This document shows, piece by piece, positions 1-12,100 of a DNA stretch of 64,000 nt. The number at the start of each line of letters is the position of its first letter. The first letter of the stretch is position 1. The notes beneath the pieces are model-generated. The model was given only the letters and a program-made list of their open reading frames with translations, was not told where the DNA came from and ran no database searches. The translations under genes were made by a program, and so were the position numbers. Origin of the DNA: Hydractinia symbiolongicarpus (taxonomy: Eukaryota; Cnidaria; Hydrozoa; Anthoathecata; Hydractiniidae); NCBI RefSeq assembly GCF_029227915.1, contig NC_079875.1, positions 12,769,001 to 12,833,000 on the forward strand, given 5' to 3'.

Positions 1-592
1 GAAAATATGTTAAATAACTTTTATTTGTTTGTCAAAATCTTTAAACAGAATGCGAAAAGTTCGTTCTAGAACAAAAGTTGATGACGCAACAGAAACAGTG
101 CTGCAATTATTGATAGCTACCATTTTATTCCTTTATTGACATTTTATTTAAACAGGACATAAAGAAAGTATGGACAAGAGAAGGGAAAGAAGGGGTGGCA
201 GCCTGGAATTAAAATGTTTCATGTGGTCTTATAACAAGTTTAAAGACAACCTAAAATATGTCGCAAAAATATTTTTGCAATGGAAGTAGTATGCTGAATA
301 GAGCTTTTAGTTCATAAGTAATTTATGGAGAATTGTGTTAGTCAACGTATTTCATTGGGACGGTGAATTACATAAATAATTTATTCCATTTTATTTGTAT
401 TACGCAGTCGTAAGTCGCTGGAAACATTCGTATGGATTTACCTGTTGCTAGTCGCTGCTACAATCTTTTGCTCACAGACAGCAAACAGCGTAGATGTTAC
501 AGAAAATGACGTAACACTTTCTGTGTTCAGAAACAAGTGAGATGTTGTTGGGTTTCATACTAATCATTTTGCAGTGTTAATTTTTGTGTATA
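1..592. other. Non-coding, nothing recognised
   Basis: AT-rich sequence with no splice-supported exon, RNA gene or clear repeat. Confidence 0.6.
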
Positions 593-1114
593 TCTCTATA
601 ATAATTGCCGTCGCCTGTCTGTCTCTACGCTAAACTGTAGCGCAGTACCCAGACACACGAAATGCAGTGTATAAAGGACTGGCAAAGCAGTGGATTTATT
701 CAAGCATCACCGACTATTCTCTATATTAATAGCCGTCGTCTGTCTGTCTCTGCGCGGACCCCCCGCTGAGTTAGAAAATGATGTTAAGGAAACACGAATA
801 TCAAATGCGATATATTTTTATCCACTTTGTTGCGACGGCTAAATATAACGGACGGGCGAGCCCGTGGATTTTTCCACGGGCAACGACTAGTCTCTTTAAT
901 AAGAGCATCGTCTGTCTTTCTCTGCGCAAAATGGCATTGCAAGTAGCGAGACACACCCAATGCGTTATATAAATAACGGGCACAGCCGTGGATTTATGCA
1001 CGAACCACCGACTAGTCTATGTTACTTTGACAATTTTTTGTTGGTGAGCTAAAAAATGGTAGCTGAAAGTAGTGCGGGTGAACTCACGTAGATCATCCAC
1101 AGGCTAACGACTAG
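593..1114 (+). mobile_element. Head-to-tail array of four HINE/Helitron-like short elements
   Basis: Four units follow one another: 593-717, 718-890, 891-1015 and 1016-1114. The first three begin TCTCTATA, TCTCTATA and TCTCTTTA, then GCCGTC or CATCGTC and a GTCTGTCT tract; the fourth begins TCTATGTT and is more diverged. Units 2-4 end in CTAG and unit 1 in CTAT. Unit 2 carries the perfect hairpin CCCGTGG-ATTTTT-CCACGGG (861-880) about 7 nt before CTAG. A hairpin close to a CTRR end and a TC start is the signature of Helitrons; a GTCT tract is known from HINE/DINE-type non-autonomous elements. The base before the array is A. The assignment is inference; the repeat structure itself is directly visible. 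Short reading frames across 778-1001 are repeat-derived. Confidence 0.6.
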
Positions 1115-2187
1115 CTAAATCTGATGCACTGAACGTGGCTGATAAAGCCCAACACTTTTGCCTTTTACATGTTTTTAACAGTATGATAGTACACAATGGT
1201 GTTATACTAATTGAGTGTAATGTCTCTTGCCAATACAATGTCAGTTTGATTTTAAATAAAATATACTTACGATATGCATCAACTTTCCTGATCACCTTTA
1301 CCAAATAAAAAAGCGAGTTAAAGGAGAGGTGAACTGCTGAGTAAAAGTTCATGATCACAGTGTTGATTTTAAAGACCAGACCGGCTGGCTTGGTCTGCTT
1401 CATAATAATTCAATTTTCAGCCTTCATAACAAAAAAAAATCTAGAGACAAAGACTAAGAATGTTTTGATATTGAAAATATTCTTAAGGTATTGATGTTTC
1501 TCACATTAAAATGGTAAAATTGTTGCCTATAACTTTGCAGAACAACAACACACTAGATCCAAAATATAAAACAGTCCGTTAAAAATAACAGTTTTGGTTA
1601 CATCTTTGGGAGTGCTGAATTATTTATAATACAGTATTTTTAGACATTTGTCAAACGGGGGTCTAAATTAAAAAACAATGAAATATATTTCTCCTTGTTG
1701 TAATGGTAACAGGTCAATACGCACAAAATAATGAATCAAGAAACAGAATAAACAAAATAGCAAAAAATATAAAACAGAATGTGATAAAATATTTTTATTA
1801 CTTTTTACTACTGAACGTACTGAAGAAATTGATATTGTTGTTGAATGTTTTCGGTCTGTATACTTATTTAAATTTAGCGCCATCTCATTATAACAAACTT
1901 TATCGTTCGAAGCTCGTAGTATGTTGTGGAAAAGAGACTCAAAACATGAAAAAAATGTTGTTGCTCGTTACAGATATTTCTTATGTTTAAAAAAACTTAA
2001 ACAAAGGTTATAAAATTCTGTTACTGCTATAGTACGTAAAATATTATTAGTTATCTCAAGTCAAAAATCTTATTTTTGATAAATACTGGTAAGTACATCT
2101 AAAACCTACTTATTTTCACCCCATACAGTCATAGAAATTATATCAAATTGTTGTTAAAAAGATATGTAGATACTTAGTTGTGAAATA
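1115..2187. other. Non-coding AT-rich stretch
   Basis: Only short low-complexity reading frames, present on both strands of the same interval (about 1,668-1,990) and with no family resemblance. Nothing else seen. Confidence 0.55.
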
Positions 2188-2486
2188 TCTCTTTAATAAT
2201 AGCCGTATTCCGTCTGTCTGTCTGTGTGTCCGCGAAAGCCGTGTCCCGTAACGGAAACACGAAATTTTTAAAATGCGCACCAATACCAAAGGCGATATAT
2301 TTCTGTCCACTTTGTTGCAACGGCTTAATTTAAAGGACGGGCGTCCCCGTGGATTTTTCCACGGGCTAACGACTAGTCTATATTATAATGCCCGTATACG
2401 TCTGTCTGTCTGTCTGTCTGTCACGCAAAATGGTAGCTTAGCTGCGACGGCCGAACCCCTGGATTCTTCCACGGGCTAACGACTAG
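2188..2486 (+). mobile_element. Two tandem HINE/Helitron-like elements
   Basis: Unit 2188-2376 starts TCTCTTTAATAATAGCCGT after an A, holds GTCTGTCTGTCTGTGTG, and has the hairpin CCCGTGG-ATTTTT-CCACGGG at 2346-2365, then CTAACGACTAG. Unit 2377-2486 starts TCTATATTATAATGCCCGT, has (GTCT)n, and ends with a weaker hairpin (CCCTGG/CCACGGG) and CTAACGACTAG followed by T. The A before and T after the pair match the A|T target of canonical Helitrons. Confidence 0.6.
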
Positions 2487-3989
2487 TTTTAATAAATTAT
2501 TTGTAATTTAAATGTGCAATTATGAAAAACAAAGAAAAAAACTGTCTTACCATTAAAACAATCAAAATATTTTTAAGCATCATCACATTACATTTCAAAG
2601 GTTCAAATGAAATGAGAGTGAAAAAAAGCATATTTACAAATATATATTGAACAGAATTATTTTAACCTTTTAATATTTAGTTACAATTCAATTCAGGATT
2701 TAATGCTTGTATACGTTGCTTGGACGTTTTTCGTTAGTGAATGTATATCTCGGAAAGTCCATTATACTTGTTGTCACCGCTGTCATTTATGACTATTAAT
2801 ACTCTGCTAAGAGATGGTTTTTAAATTTTCAATCAACAAAAAATAAATCAAAGTTTAATTTTGTGAATGTTACTTTGAATATTTTGCTTTTTACAGCGTT
2901 TTATGCAGTAGAGAAAAAAGTTGAAGAATCTTTCAAAAATTACAAAAGCCTCCTGATGTTTAAAAATTAAGAATGAACAAAAATATTCCGCACACCTTTT
3001 TGAACTTGGTTAACCCAAAATTCATTTAAAAATAGAAACTGGTAAATAAATGGTTGTAAAAAGTTGGGGATTGTCGTTTTTTTCTAATTTAAAATTTGGA
3101 AATTTCTGCTGACTCAGCAATAATAAGTCAAATTCATTTTTGTATGCGTTAACGTCCATAATTTGGAGAAATAGTAAAAAAATGCATTTATACATAAACA
3201 CTGAGTAAATAATGTAGCTGTTCAAAAAAGGGTGACTGTCACCTTAAGAGTAAAAACAGGGCGCACGCTTATTATGGTAAGATATTTCGCCAACAATTTG
3301 GCGGAGCGTTGACAATGTTGCGCCCTTAAAGGCGTAATGGATTAAAAAAAATAGCTTTTACTGAAAGTTCTAAAATTAACCGTGATCAGAAAATAGCATG
3401 TATAGCAGACTGGGGCTATATACTTCCTATAACAATATGTACTAAAGTCTTCTCTTTGTCGTATCGCATTTTACAAAATAATGACATATAAGGTCATGAA
3501 GAAAATTAAAGTTACATTGGAAAAGTGTTTTGTCGAATTGTTTTGATTTCCAGTAACTTGGTTTTTGGTGGCACTTTCTTTGTCTTTGTCAAGAAGAAAT
3601 GGTATCTCTGCTTCAATAACTTCTTCTTCATCATCTTCATCATTACTTTTATTATAATTGGTATCTCCACTATAATTTTCACCTCCCTTGTACTTATCAC
3701 CCTTCTTATTATCGTTATCTCCATCATAATCTACTTCGTCATTCTTTTTTTGTTCTTCCTTACCATTATCACTTTCTTCTTTTCTAAAATTTTCATCATC
3801 TCCATCATCTTTATTATCGTCATCATCATCATCGTTGTTTTTACTATTATTTTTGAAAGTATTTCCCTTTAGATGGATGTTATCGGCTGGTTTGTTACAA
3901 AAATCCGTACTACAGCAAAAGGTCTAAAAATATTCAAAAAATATTCTCAAAATAGAACTAGCACATGACTAATGTAGTCCTTCAACCCC
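2487..3989. other. Intergenic DNA with CTT/CAT-rich low complexity
   Basis: About 3,610-3,860 is a pyrimidine-biased CTT/CAT/ATT tract that yields long reading frames on both strands (I/F-rich forward, K/M-rich reverse). These are compositional, not genes. Nothing else is recognised. Confidence 0.6.
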
Positions 3990-4122
3990 TTTTAAGTAAC
4001 TTTAATTACTTCGTGCTAACAGGCGGGCAAGGATGCACGAAATGGTGATGCGAGAATTATGCAATTCGGGCAGAAATCAGAGGACCAGCAGACCCGTGAA
4101 ATCTTCCACGGCTAACGACTAG
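3990..4122 (+). mobile_element. Degenerate HINE/Helitron-like element
   Basis: The 3' end is preserved: ACCCGTGAAATCTTCCACGG hairpin remnant, then CTAACGACTAG at 4112-4122. The 5' end cannot be placed exactly. Confidence 0.4.
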
Positions 4123-6329
4123 TTGTAAATAAAAGATTTGGTTACGAGGTTTACCTTGCATGTTTGGATGGTATGATCAATGGACATCTGCATCTGACAC
4201 CACATGTCACAAGGAAATCTTTTTTTATCGCATATGAAGTTTGTGTGGGTTTCAAATCCATAAGCGTTATTATCGTTATAAACCAGCGTCGTTGCGCGAC
4301 ATTTATCGCTGCTGAACGAGCAGTTGTGTTGCTTTACAGTAGATAATAATCGATTTGCTTGAAAGGAAACACCAGCATAGCATCGTATAGCTAAATCTAA
4401 AAAAATATTCTTCCATTTACAATGTAGGAACTCAGACCTTAACCTTTTCATATCTTTGTAATGTACAAAATCCAGCCTGCTGGTAACAGTGGTTTTGCCT
4501 TGAAGGAAGAGTTATGCGGTTAGTTTTTCATTATCCAGAAAACTTTATTTTATCGGTTAAAAACTCGCCTCTAAAGGTCGGCAAAAATATTAGTCACTTG
4601 CCACATTTCCTTTTTCCAAATAATTCATAAAATACCATTGTTTTTGTTTAATATGTTCCCTTGGAAATGGAAATGGTTAGTAAACAACCATCCTTCTAAT
4701 AAAACAATTTTTACTCAAAGTATAAACTAAAAATGTACTATAAAAAGGAAAAACAAAAATCGGCATAAAAATATAATCGACGTAAATGGTTAGCCGTGAA
4801 AAACAACTTGGTCATTTTCTAACCCCTTTTTTTACTAATAAAATACTTGCTTCCGCATGCAACGTGAAGTAAATCAAAACTAACTTGGCTATTGTCATAT
4901 GTTGTAAAAAAAAGTGTGAAACTGACAAAGAAACTTTTTTCTCCGTGCTTTTGTCAGTAAAATTTTTATATTAAAAATTCGACGTTTTAGCGACCTAGTA
5001 GGGCTATCTACAACAGAGAAAACATTTATGTATTTTTTTTTCAATGCGCATGCGCATATCAGGGTAAACCCCCAATAATAATGATGTCATTTTCTATATG
5101 GCTCGAAATAAAAAAATTAGGTTTGCGGGTAGAAAGTCAAATATTTTAACTAAATTATAATATTATATATGCAAGTATTTCTGATAAAAACACGCACAGA
5201 AAGCGTATATAGTTTTCTAAAGTTTGTGTATTTCAAAGTATATTTGTCAGTTTTGCATTTCTTTTGCAATTTGAACAGCAGCCATATTTATTTTGATTTT
5301 GTTCACGTTGTCGCTTTCATTTTATTTTTGGCTCACTTTTCATATAACGAGCTTTCATGAAAAGTTATTAACACCGACGTTGTAGATAGTGTCTGCGCTT
5401 GTTTCGAAAGATAATAAAGGGGCATGTGGTGAGATATTGTTTTGGCATTTACTTTTTTTTTCTTTTTTTTTGTATTTGCATCTATTCATGTAAATAAATG
5501 CAAACATTTATATAACTCTAATAATTATGATTCCATAGCAAAAAGAAAAGAAGGTAAAAGCGACTTTAAATGAGACACCGTTTTTTTAAAAAAATATCGT
5601 CACGGAAAAATTTCGTAAACTTTCGTCACAACCAAATTATTTTGTGACTTATTTTTAGGATGATAGCTAATCCTAACCAAGAATTTTCTGTGTATACAAG
5701 AATACAATTATTTTTTTACTTTCTTTATTTTTACTTATTTTTTCATTTGTTACAGCACATTTATTTCCTAATACATGGTCAGAAATTCTCTTAATTTAAC
5801 TAGCTATTTACATCAGCAATTAAACATTCTTCGAGAAAAACTTTCTGTGTTGCGAAATGTTTTTCCTAACAGGAAACTCTAACAGGAAAAGAAAAAGTTA
5901 AAAAAATAACACATTTTTGTTAATTTTATAACATGCAGTATTTTAACGTATAAATAGCTTCGCTTACTCAAATCTGCCATCAAGCTTGCTGCTAAACACA
6001 GTCCCAACATAGAAGCCATGATTAGACTCTCCAAGAGCCTCACTCCCAGCAAAAAAAGAATCGTGGCTTCTTTATTGTGTTTAAATACGATTTAACAAAG
6101 TACTCGCATCATTAATTATTTATGTATTGATTTCCGTGATAGTTAAAATTTCCGCTATCTGGTTTAAAACCATACGTACTTTCTTATCACTTTTGTTTTT
6201 ATAATAATGAAGAAAGAGAAAGTAATTGAAATAAATAAAACTCTTTATTCCAACAGGCGCCAAACAAGGATATGCCTGTTGTAATTTTTATTGGGAGATT
6301 TTAACTTGTGATGATGTCTCTATTCCCTA
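4123..6329. other. Gene-free AT-rich region
   Basis: No exon, RNA gene or transposon recognised. A perfect TGCGCATGCGCA palindrome stands at 5045-5056. Confidence 0.5.
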
Positions 6330-6476
6330 TGTTAAAAATATCCGTATGATATGATATCAGTTTTAGCGAAAAAAAATTTGTGCTACGGGTACAAGAAATA
6401 ACAAATGCGATATGTATTTATGCACTTTGTTGTGACAAGCGAATTCCGGTGGATTTTTCCACGTGCTACTGCCTAG
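6330..6476 (+). mobile_element. Degenerate HINE/Helitron-like element
   Basis: AAATGCGATATGTATTTATGCAC, then CCGGTGGATTTTTCCACG and a terminal CTAG at 6473-6476 match the 3' half of the family. The left border is uncertain. Confidence 0.35.
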
Positions 6477-7351
6477 TTTCTATTGCTTTTTAAATCTAAA
6501 CAAATTTAAAGAAACAGGTTTGTTTGTCAAGGCTTGGAAGGCTTTGAACTTCAGGATTTATCAAGTGTCTAGGTTTTTTGACGTGGCAACTATCATTTTG
6601 TATCAGAATTTTATTTACTCAGCCAAGAGAAGAAGCAGCCTATTCGTTTTATCTCATTACTCGTATATAGTATAGTATTATATATGCACAAAACGACAAG
6701 TGTTGCATATACCGTGTATAATCCTATTCTTAAAGCTAGCCAATCTGCTTGTTTCTCGCGCCATAAACACGCAGAAATCAGACCTATCATAACGATGACT
6801 TCTTTAAAAGTTGTTGTGTGGATTGTTTAGGGAAGGTCTCTTTTTTCTTCGTATTTATGTTTCCACATGCTAAGATGGACGTTTCATCGCGTTTACTAGC
6901 TTTATTGAAAGTTTCAGTTGACGCAATGTAAGATTCAGATAAACAAATGCATATCATGGATTAGGAACTAACTAGCCAGAGTTATTTGTTTAGCTAGATA
7001 TCAGGGCACTTTATTCAAGGCAACTTCACTCTTTCCTTTTGTGTTATCTTAACCAATCTGACTTTAACTAAGCTCTAGCTTGGGTTTAGAATATAGCTAA
7101 GCTAGCCCTGAAATTATGTCTCTTGTGCTTTTACAAGCTAAGTAGCTGCACCCATTAAGTGCTTATGTAACCAATATTTTTCTTTGATTGTCTTGACAGA
7201 TTAGTATGGTTTGACAACAAGATACCAAAGTTGCGTGAATGCTACTTATTAAAAGGACATAGGCCTATCTTAATGAGTGTACTCCTGTAAACCTTCCACA
7301 TAGGTGAGTGACTTCAAGAATTTACAGAATTAAGATAGTTAATACAGCTAG

Positions 7352-7540
7352 TCTCTATATTAATAGTCCTACTTTTTTCCTCTGCTTGATTACGAAGTCA
7401 AAGATATATAGAATATTCATGTATGAAATAGAAAATGCGATATGATTTTACCAATTTGTATCCCCAAAAAGGTAAATTATTACTTGAAACTACGGATGCT
7501 CGAAATATCCCTGTGGATTTTTCGATTGGTCAACAAAAGT
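7352..7540 (+). mobile_element. Degenerate HINE/Helitron-like element
   Basis: It starts TCTCTATATTAATAGTCC directly after a CTAG at 7348-7351, and contains AAAATGCGATATGATTTTACCAA and CCTGTGGATTTTTCGATTGG. The hairpin has decayed. Short frames at 7435-7657 come from this repeat. Confidence 0.35.
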
Positions 7541-8582
7541 GTTATCAATATTCTACAAGAATGCCTGGACAGACGAATCTGTTTATCTTTTCAATTTTCA
7601 TTTCCTTCTGTTTTTCACTTGCCAAAGTTTAGATATGTAAGTGATAAAATCTATTGAAACTATTTCTGCACATATCAAACAATCTTTAGAATGTATAAAA
7701 CACACTAAGGTGCTATGGTATCGTTCGCAACTCAGTGTTGCATGGTAACTTAAAAGGTTCCAGTGGTCTTCGTAAATAATATGACCTTAAAACCTTTTTG
7801 TTTCTTATTAAGCCGTTATGCGTTTAATTTTTTTGTAACAAGCTAATTACGCCGGACTTCGTGGTCCTTGATTTAATGTTCCGCATCGCTATTGTCAAAA
7901 AGATCCTGGAATTACGCCCCTCGGTGATAAAAAGACGATCTAGAACGTTCGCAACTAATCATTGAATAAAATCTAAACTAGGGCAGTGTAAAAACACCGG
8001 TACGACCGCTTATCGAACTCCAGTTATCAGAAAGTTAGTAGAAAAGTTCATACGGTGAATAGAACACCTTGGTAATGCCTTGCCAATAAAAGGAAATTTC
8101 TATTTTAAAGTGTATATGCGACCTAAATGTGTGAAAAGATATTGTAGTTTAAAGCGTAGTTCACACTGAGCGATAACTAGCGACATCCACCAACAACTAA
8201 TGACATCAGGTAATTTTTTATCTGGGTGAAGTGAAAATTATCGTTGATTATCGTCCTGTGCAATTGGCTATAAATAACGGCCAATATGATGGAGATTTGC
8301 CTTTCGTGAGAAGTTTTCGTGAAATCTCGTTTATCTCCATAACAATAGACTAATGTTTTGGGTAACATGGCACCCTAGCTACAAAGCGAGATTTCGGATC
8401 AACCTGGTGACCGCCTTCAGGCAGTCGATCACAGATTTTCGATTGGTCTAATTTGACCCTCGAAAAAGTTTTGCAATATTTGGACAAAAACCACCGCTGA
8501 ATGTGTTTTCGATTAAGGATATACAATTTCCTGCTTTTCTCTGATCATTTTTGATTTCTTGTGTATATATATACACAAGCAC

Positions 8583-8700
8583 TTAGTCTTTATATAAATC
8601 CACGAGATTGAATGTCCTTTATATATCGCATTTTGTGTTTCGTTTGACGACTTTTCTCTCGCTCAGAAACAGACAGAATGCGGGTATTAATAGGCCTTAA
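8583..8700 (-). mobile_element. HINE/Helitron-like element, reverse orientation
   Basis: Read on the minus strand it runs from CTATTAATACCCGCATTCTG through AAACACAAAATGCGATATAT to a degenerate 3' end near CTAAG. Hairpin arms are weak. Confidence 0.35.
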
Positions 8701-9101
8701 AAAGAAAGTTTTTTTGCGCATGCTTGGCATTACTTTCGGCATGGAAAACCAATGTTAACGACATTAACAAGGACAAGTTTATTGACCGGAACAATCGAGC
8801 ATGAGCGATGAACCATGTTAAAAAGTTTAAAAATTTTTGTTACGCGATATTTTATTTAGACCCCTTGCAAGGTGCGTTTTAAAAGACTGGTACCGTTTTA
8901 CTGTCCATTTGGTTTTCTGACGGAGCAAAATTTATAATAATTTCGGAAGGTATTAAATTTAATTGATATTTTTCTATTGATTTTGATGCTAGAGAAGTTA
9001 GTAGCTACTATGATAAATAATGTAAAGGAAGTCAAAAATGCTGATAATTAAAGTAACTTGAGTGGTTTTAGGCTGGGCTACAACAGGTGTATGTTTCAAA
9101 G

Positions 9102-12100
9102 ATGAACGTGTTTATACTGGCAATCTGTTTTCATTGTAAGTCTTGATACACTTTTTTTTGGAATGCTGACTCATTTCCTACTACTATCAAGGAGAACTTA
9201 CTTCTTTGAGTTTTTGATCAAAGAAGATTATATCGATGGCGAAGCAGCTAAATCTAGCGTATTAACTGAAGGGCAGATTAACAAATTCTTAAATTACCTT
9301 ATAAGACCTCTAGCCTTGAGAAAAAGGATTCACTACTATCAAGCCTTACATTCTGATATGCAAAATTATAATCAAACAAATCAAACATAACCCTTTAATC
9401 TTTGGTGGTAAATTCGTTCCTAAAATCAGACAATTAATCTTTAGTATAAAGAACTTAGCTGTGGTATATCCCCTTAGTAATCTTTTATATATTTTGAAAC
9501 AATCACGAAAGAAAATTGCATCCCCTGAGCTAGATGCAAGTAAACTTGCAAAGATGATGGATCAAGTCTTACTAGATCTTTCCATCAGCTTTGCAACACT
9601 TGAAAGTTTAGTGCATGTTTATTTACATATAGTAGCATGTTAGGATTAACCACAAATCACTTTACACTATGACGCCACTAAAACAAAAATGGGATTTTTA
9701 ACTTTTGTCGAAGCTGGTTTTTGTTATAACACTTCTAACATACAGCTTTATAAAAAAAAGATTTATTCTAATGTAAATATATTTATCCTTGACATTATAA
9801 AGTTAAATTAGGCAAATATATAAAGGAAAAAGATGAAATAATTGAAATAATTAATAATTGGGGTACAATTGCAGCCTTCACCCCTTAAAACATTGCGGAT
9901 TTTTTTTCCTTTGAAAAGAAATCTAGATATGGTTTAATATCAGTCATCAGATGTATTTATATAATGAAAAGTGTTATACACAAATATATCTGTTGTAATA
10001 CCAAAATATTATGCTGCCATGCAGCAGGCTATCGTCTTGTTTGCATTCTTACCTTGCTCTTTTCCCTTTAGTTAGTGCATCTCTTCCTATTTCCAAGGAT
10101 AGTTCACCATTCGAGGTAATAGAGAAAGTTAATAAAGGCAAGTATTAAAACTGCAAATTATTGTTCCTTTTCTAAATCTTAAAAACATAAATATAAGTGA
10201 TTTACACTAGCAAATTTTACCTTGTAATAAGGTTATGTGTAAAACTCCACACAAAAAGGCCCATTACATGAAGACGGGTTGAGATTCACCCTGGGATTTG
10301 GGTTACAAAAAAACTTACCAGTGGTGAAATTATAAACATTTCACCACTGGTAAGTTTTTGCTCCATACTCTACAGTTGTTCTATAATGTAAATTTTAAAA
10401 CTAATATTTAACAAAAAAATTTACAAAATATTAAAAAAAACCCACACCGCTTTCTTCTCCTCTTAAAGTTTTTCATTTCGCATATCAACCTAAATTTTTT
10501 TAAACTTAGGGTGAAACTGTACGTGTAACGGGACCCAGGTAGTTAAAACTTACAAAAACCTATGTTCTAAGAGTGTTAACTGGAACTTAACAAGGGATAT
10601 TTTTCGGTAGATTTGAAAAATGTTATCGAAGGTGACATCCGACGTGTCGATAACGAACAAAGAAAATCTGATAATGTTAGCGTACGTGGGCTTTCAAGCG
10701 ACAAGCAATTAAGATGGGAAAATGGCGTCGTACCGTACGTAATAAGTGATGATTTTTGTAAGTAAAATATAATTTTTGCCCTGTATTGCTGTTCTTGACA
10801 TATTGACAATATTGAGAGTTGAAAGTATATAAAATTGAAAGTATATATTATGCATTTACTTCTCCGCCTCTTGTTATGGGGATAGAGAAAAAAACAGCGA
10901 ACGCAAAATGTGTAATAATCAAACAACAGCCCTTCATCACAAAGCTATGAATTTTTCAAATTATTGAAACGGTTTCTAAAATAAACAGTGCACACCTCTT
11001 TGTTCTTACATGCGCAGTTGGTTGGATGATTTAAAGTTTACGCGTCACACTTAGAGTGAAATGAATGGAAAATATCATTCATTAGCCCATATTTTAAGCG
11101 TGCAATAGCAAACAAGGTATATTTTGTATCGACATTATAGCGATAAGCGAGTTCCTGTGGTTTTTTTGAACCTTTTTTTTGCAAGATATTTAGTCAATAC
11201 TTTCCGCATATAATCCTTCTTTACATCCTTCTTTCTTTACAAGTATTTTCTTGTTTTCTACTAGTTCTATCTTGTTCTCTACCAGCGCGATCTTCCTTTT
11301 TCTCTGCTAGTGTCTCCATGTTCTCTACCAGTGCCCTGTTGCAACATTGTCCTTCAAATTTAAGATTTTTATTTAAATCTCCAGAGAGATTGAAGCTAAT
11401 AGTAAGTTTGTTTGTTTTGCTTCTGCATTGTACCTGCATAAAACAGTATCAGTAATAATTGTTTCTAGACAATAATGAACCAATGATGATAGACACTGTA
11501 TATGGTTATGTTTATGGAATTTCGTGCATTGTACTTCTGTGTGTGTACATATTGTTCTTTAGGTTTCAACACTGCATACTATACATCTATATTGTAATAC
11601 CCTTATTGTAATACGTTTGTCTGTCTGTCTGTCAAGCAAAATGGTAGCTTAGCTACATAAGTAGGGAGACGCACGCAATGCGGTATAAATAGGACGGGCA
11701 AACCCGTAAATTTTTCCACGGGCTAACGACTAGTATGATATAGCTAGCGCAAATACTTGATTTGATACTTTTTAGTTTCGTTATATATTTCGTAGTATAT
11801 GAAGCTGGATGTTCATTGACTGTCAGCAGGGACACTTCTTATCAATAGTCGTCTGTCTCTGCCCATAATGACTGCATCGCAACTTTATTTCGGATCCCTA
11901 AATGAGTCATAATTTTTTTTTACTGCCCTTGAATAAATCGAGAGCATTTTTCCTTTGACAAAAGCTCTGCTGAAAAAAAAATGTTAGTCACCATTTTGCT
12001 TCACAAACCTTTTTCTTTCCTTATCACAAAATTTTAAGCACAGAAAAATCAACACATCCGGTGTAATGGGGAATAAGGAAGCAGGGAATTAAGACTTCAG

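Noticed and set aside
3512-3872. Ile/Phe-rich frame with a Lys/Met-rich frame opposite
   Set aside because: Low-complexity CTT/CAT tract; both strands are open for compositional reasons.
5975-6065. Minus-strand open stretch that could read as an exon (GESNHGFYVGTVF)
   Set aside because: A donor-like GTAAGC is present, but no convincing acceptor, partner exon or family match was found.
11221-11439. Minus-strand charged frame (ENMETLAEKKEDRAGRE)
   Set aside because: It derives from an imperfect CTCTACCAGTG/CTAGT-type repetition in an intron; a coiled-coil look is expected by chance.
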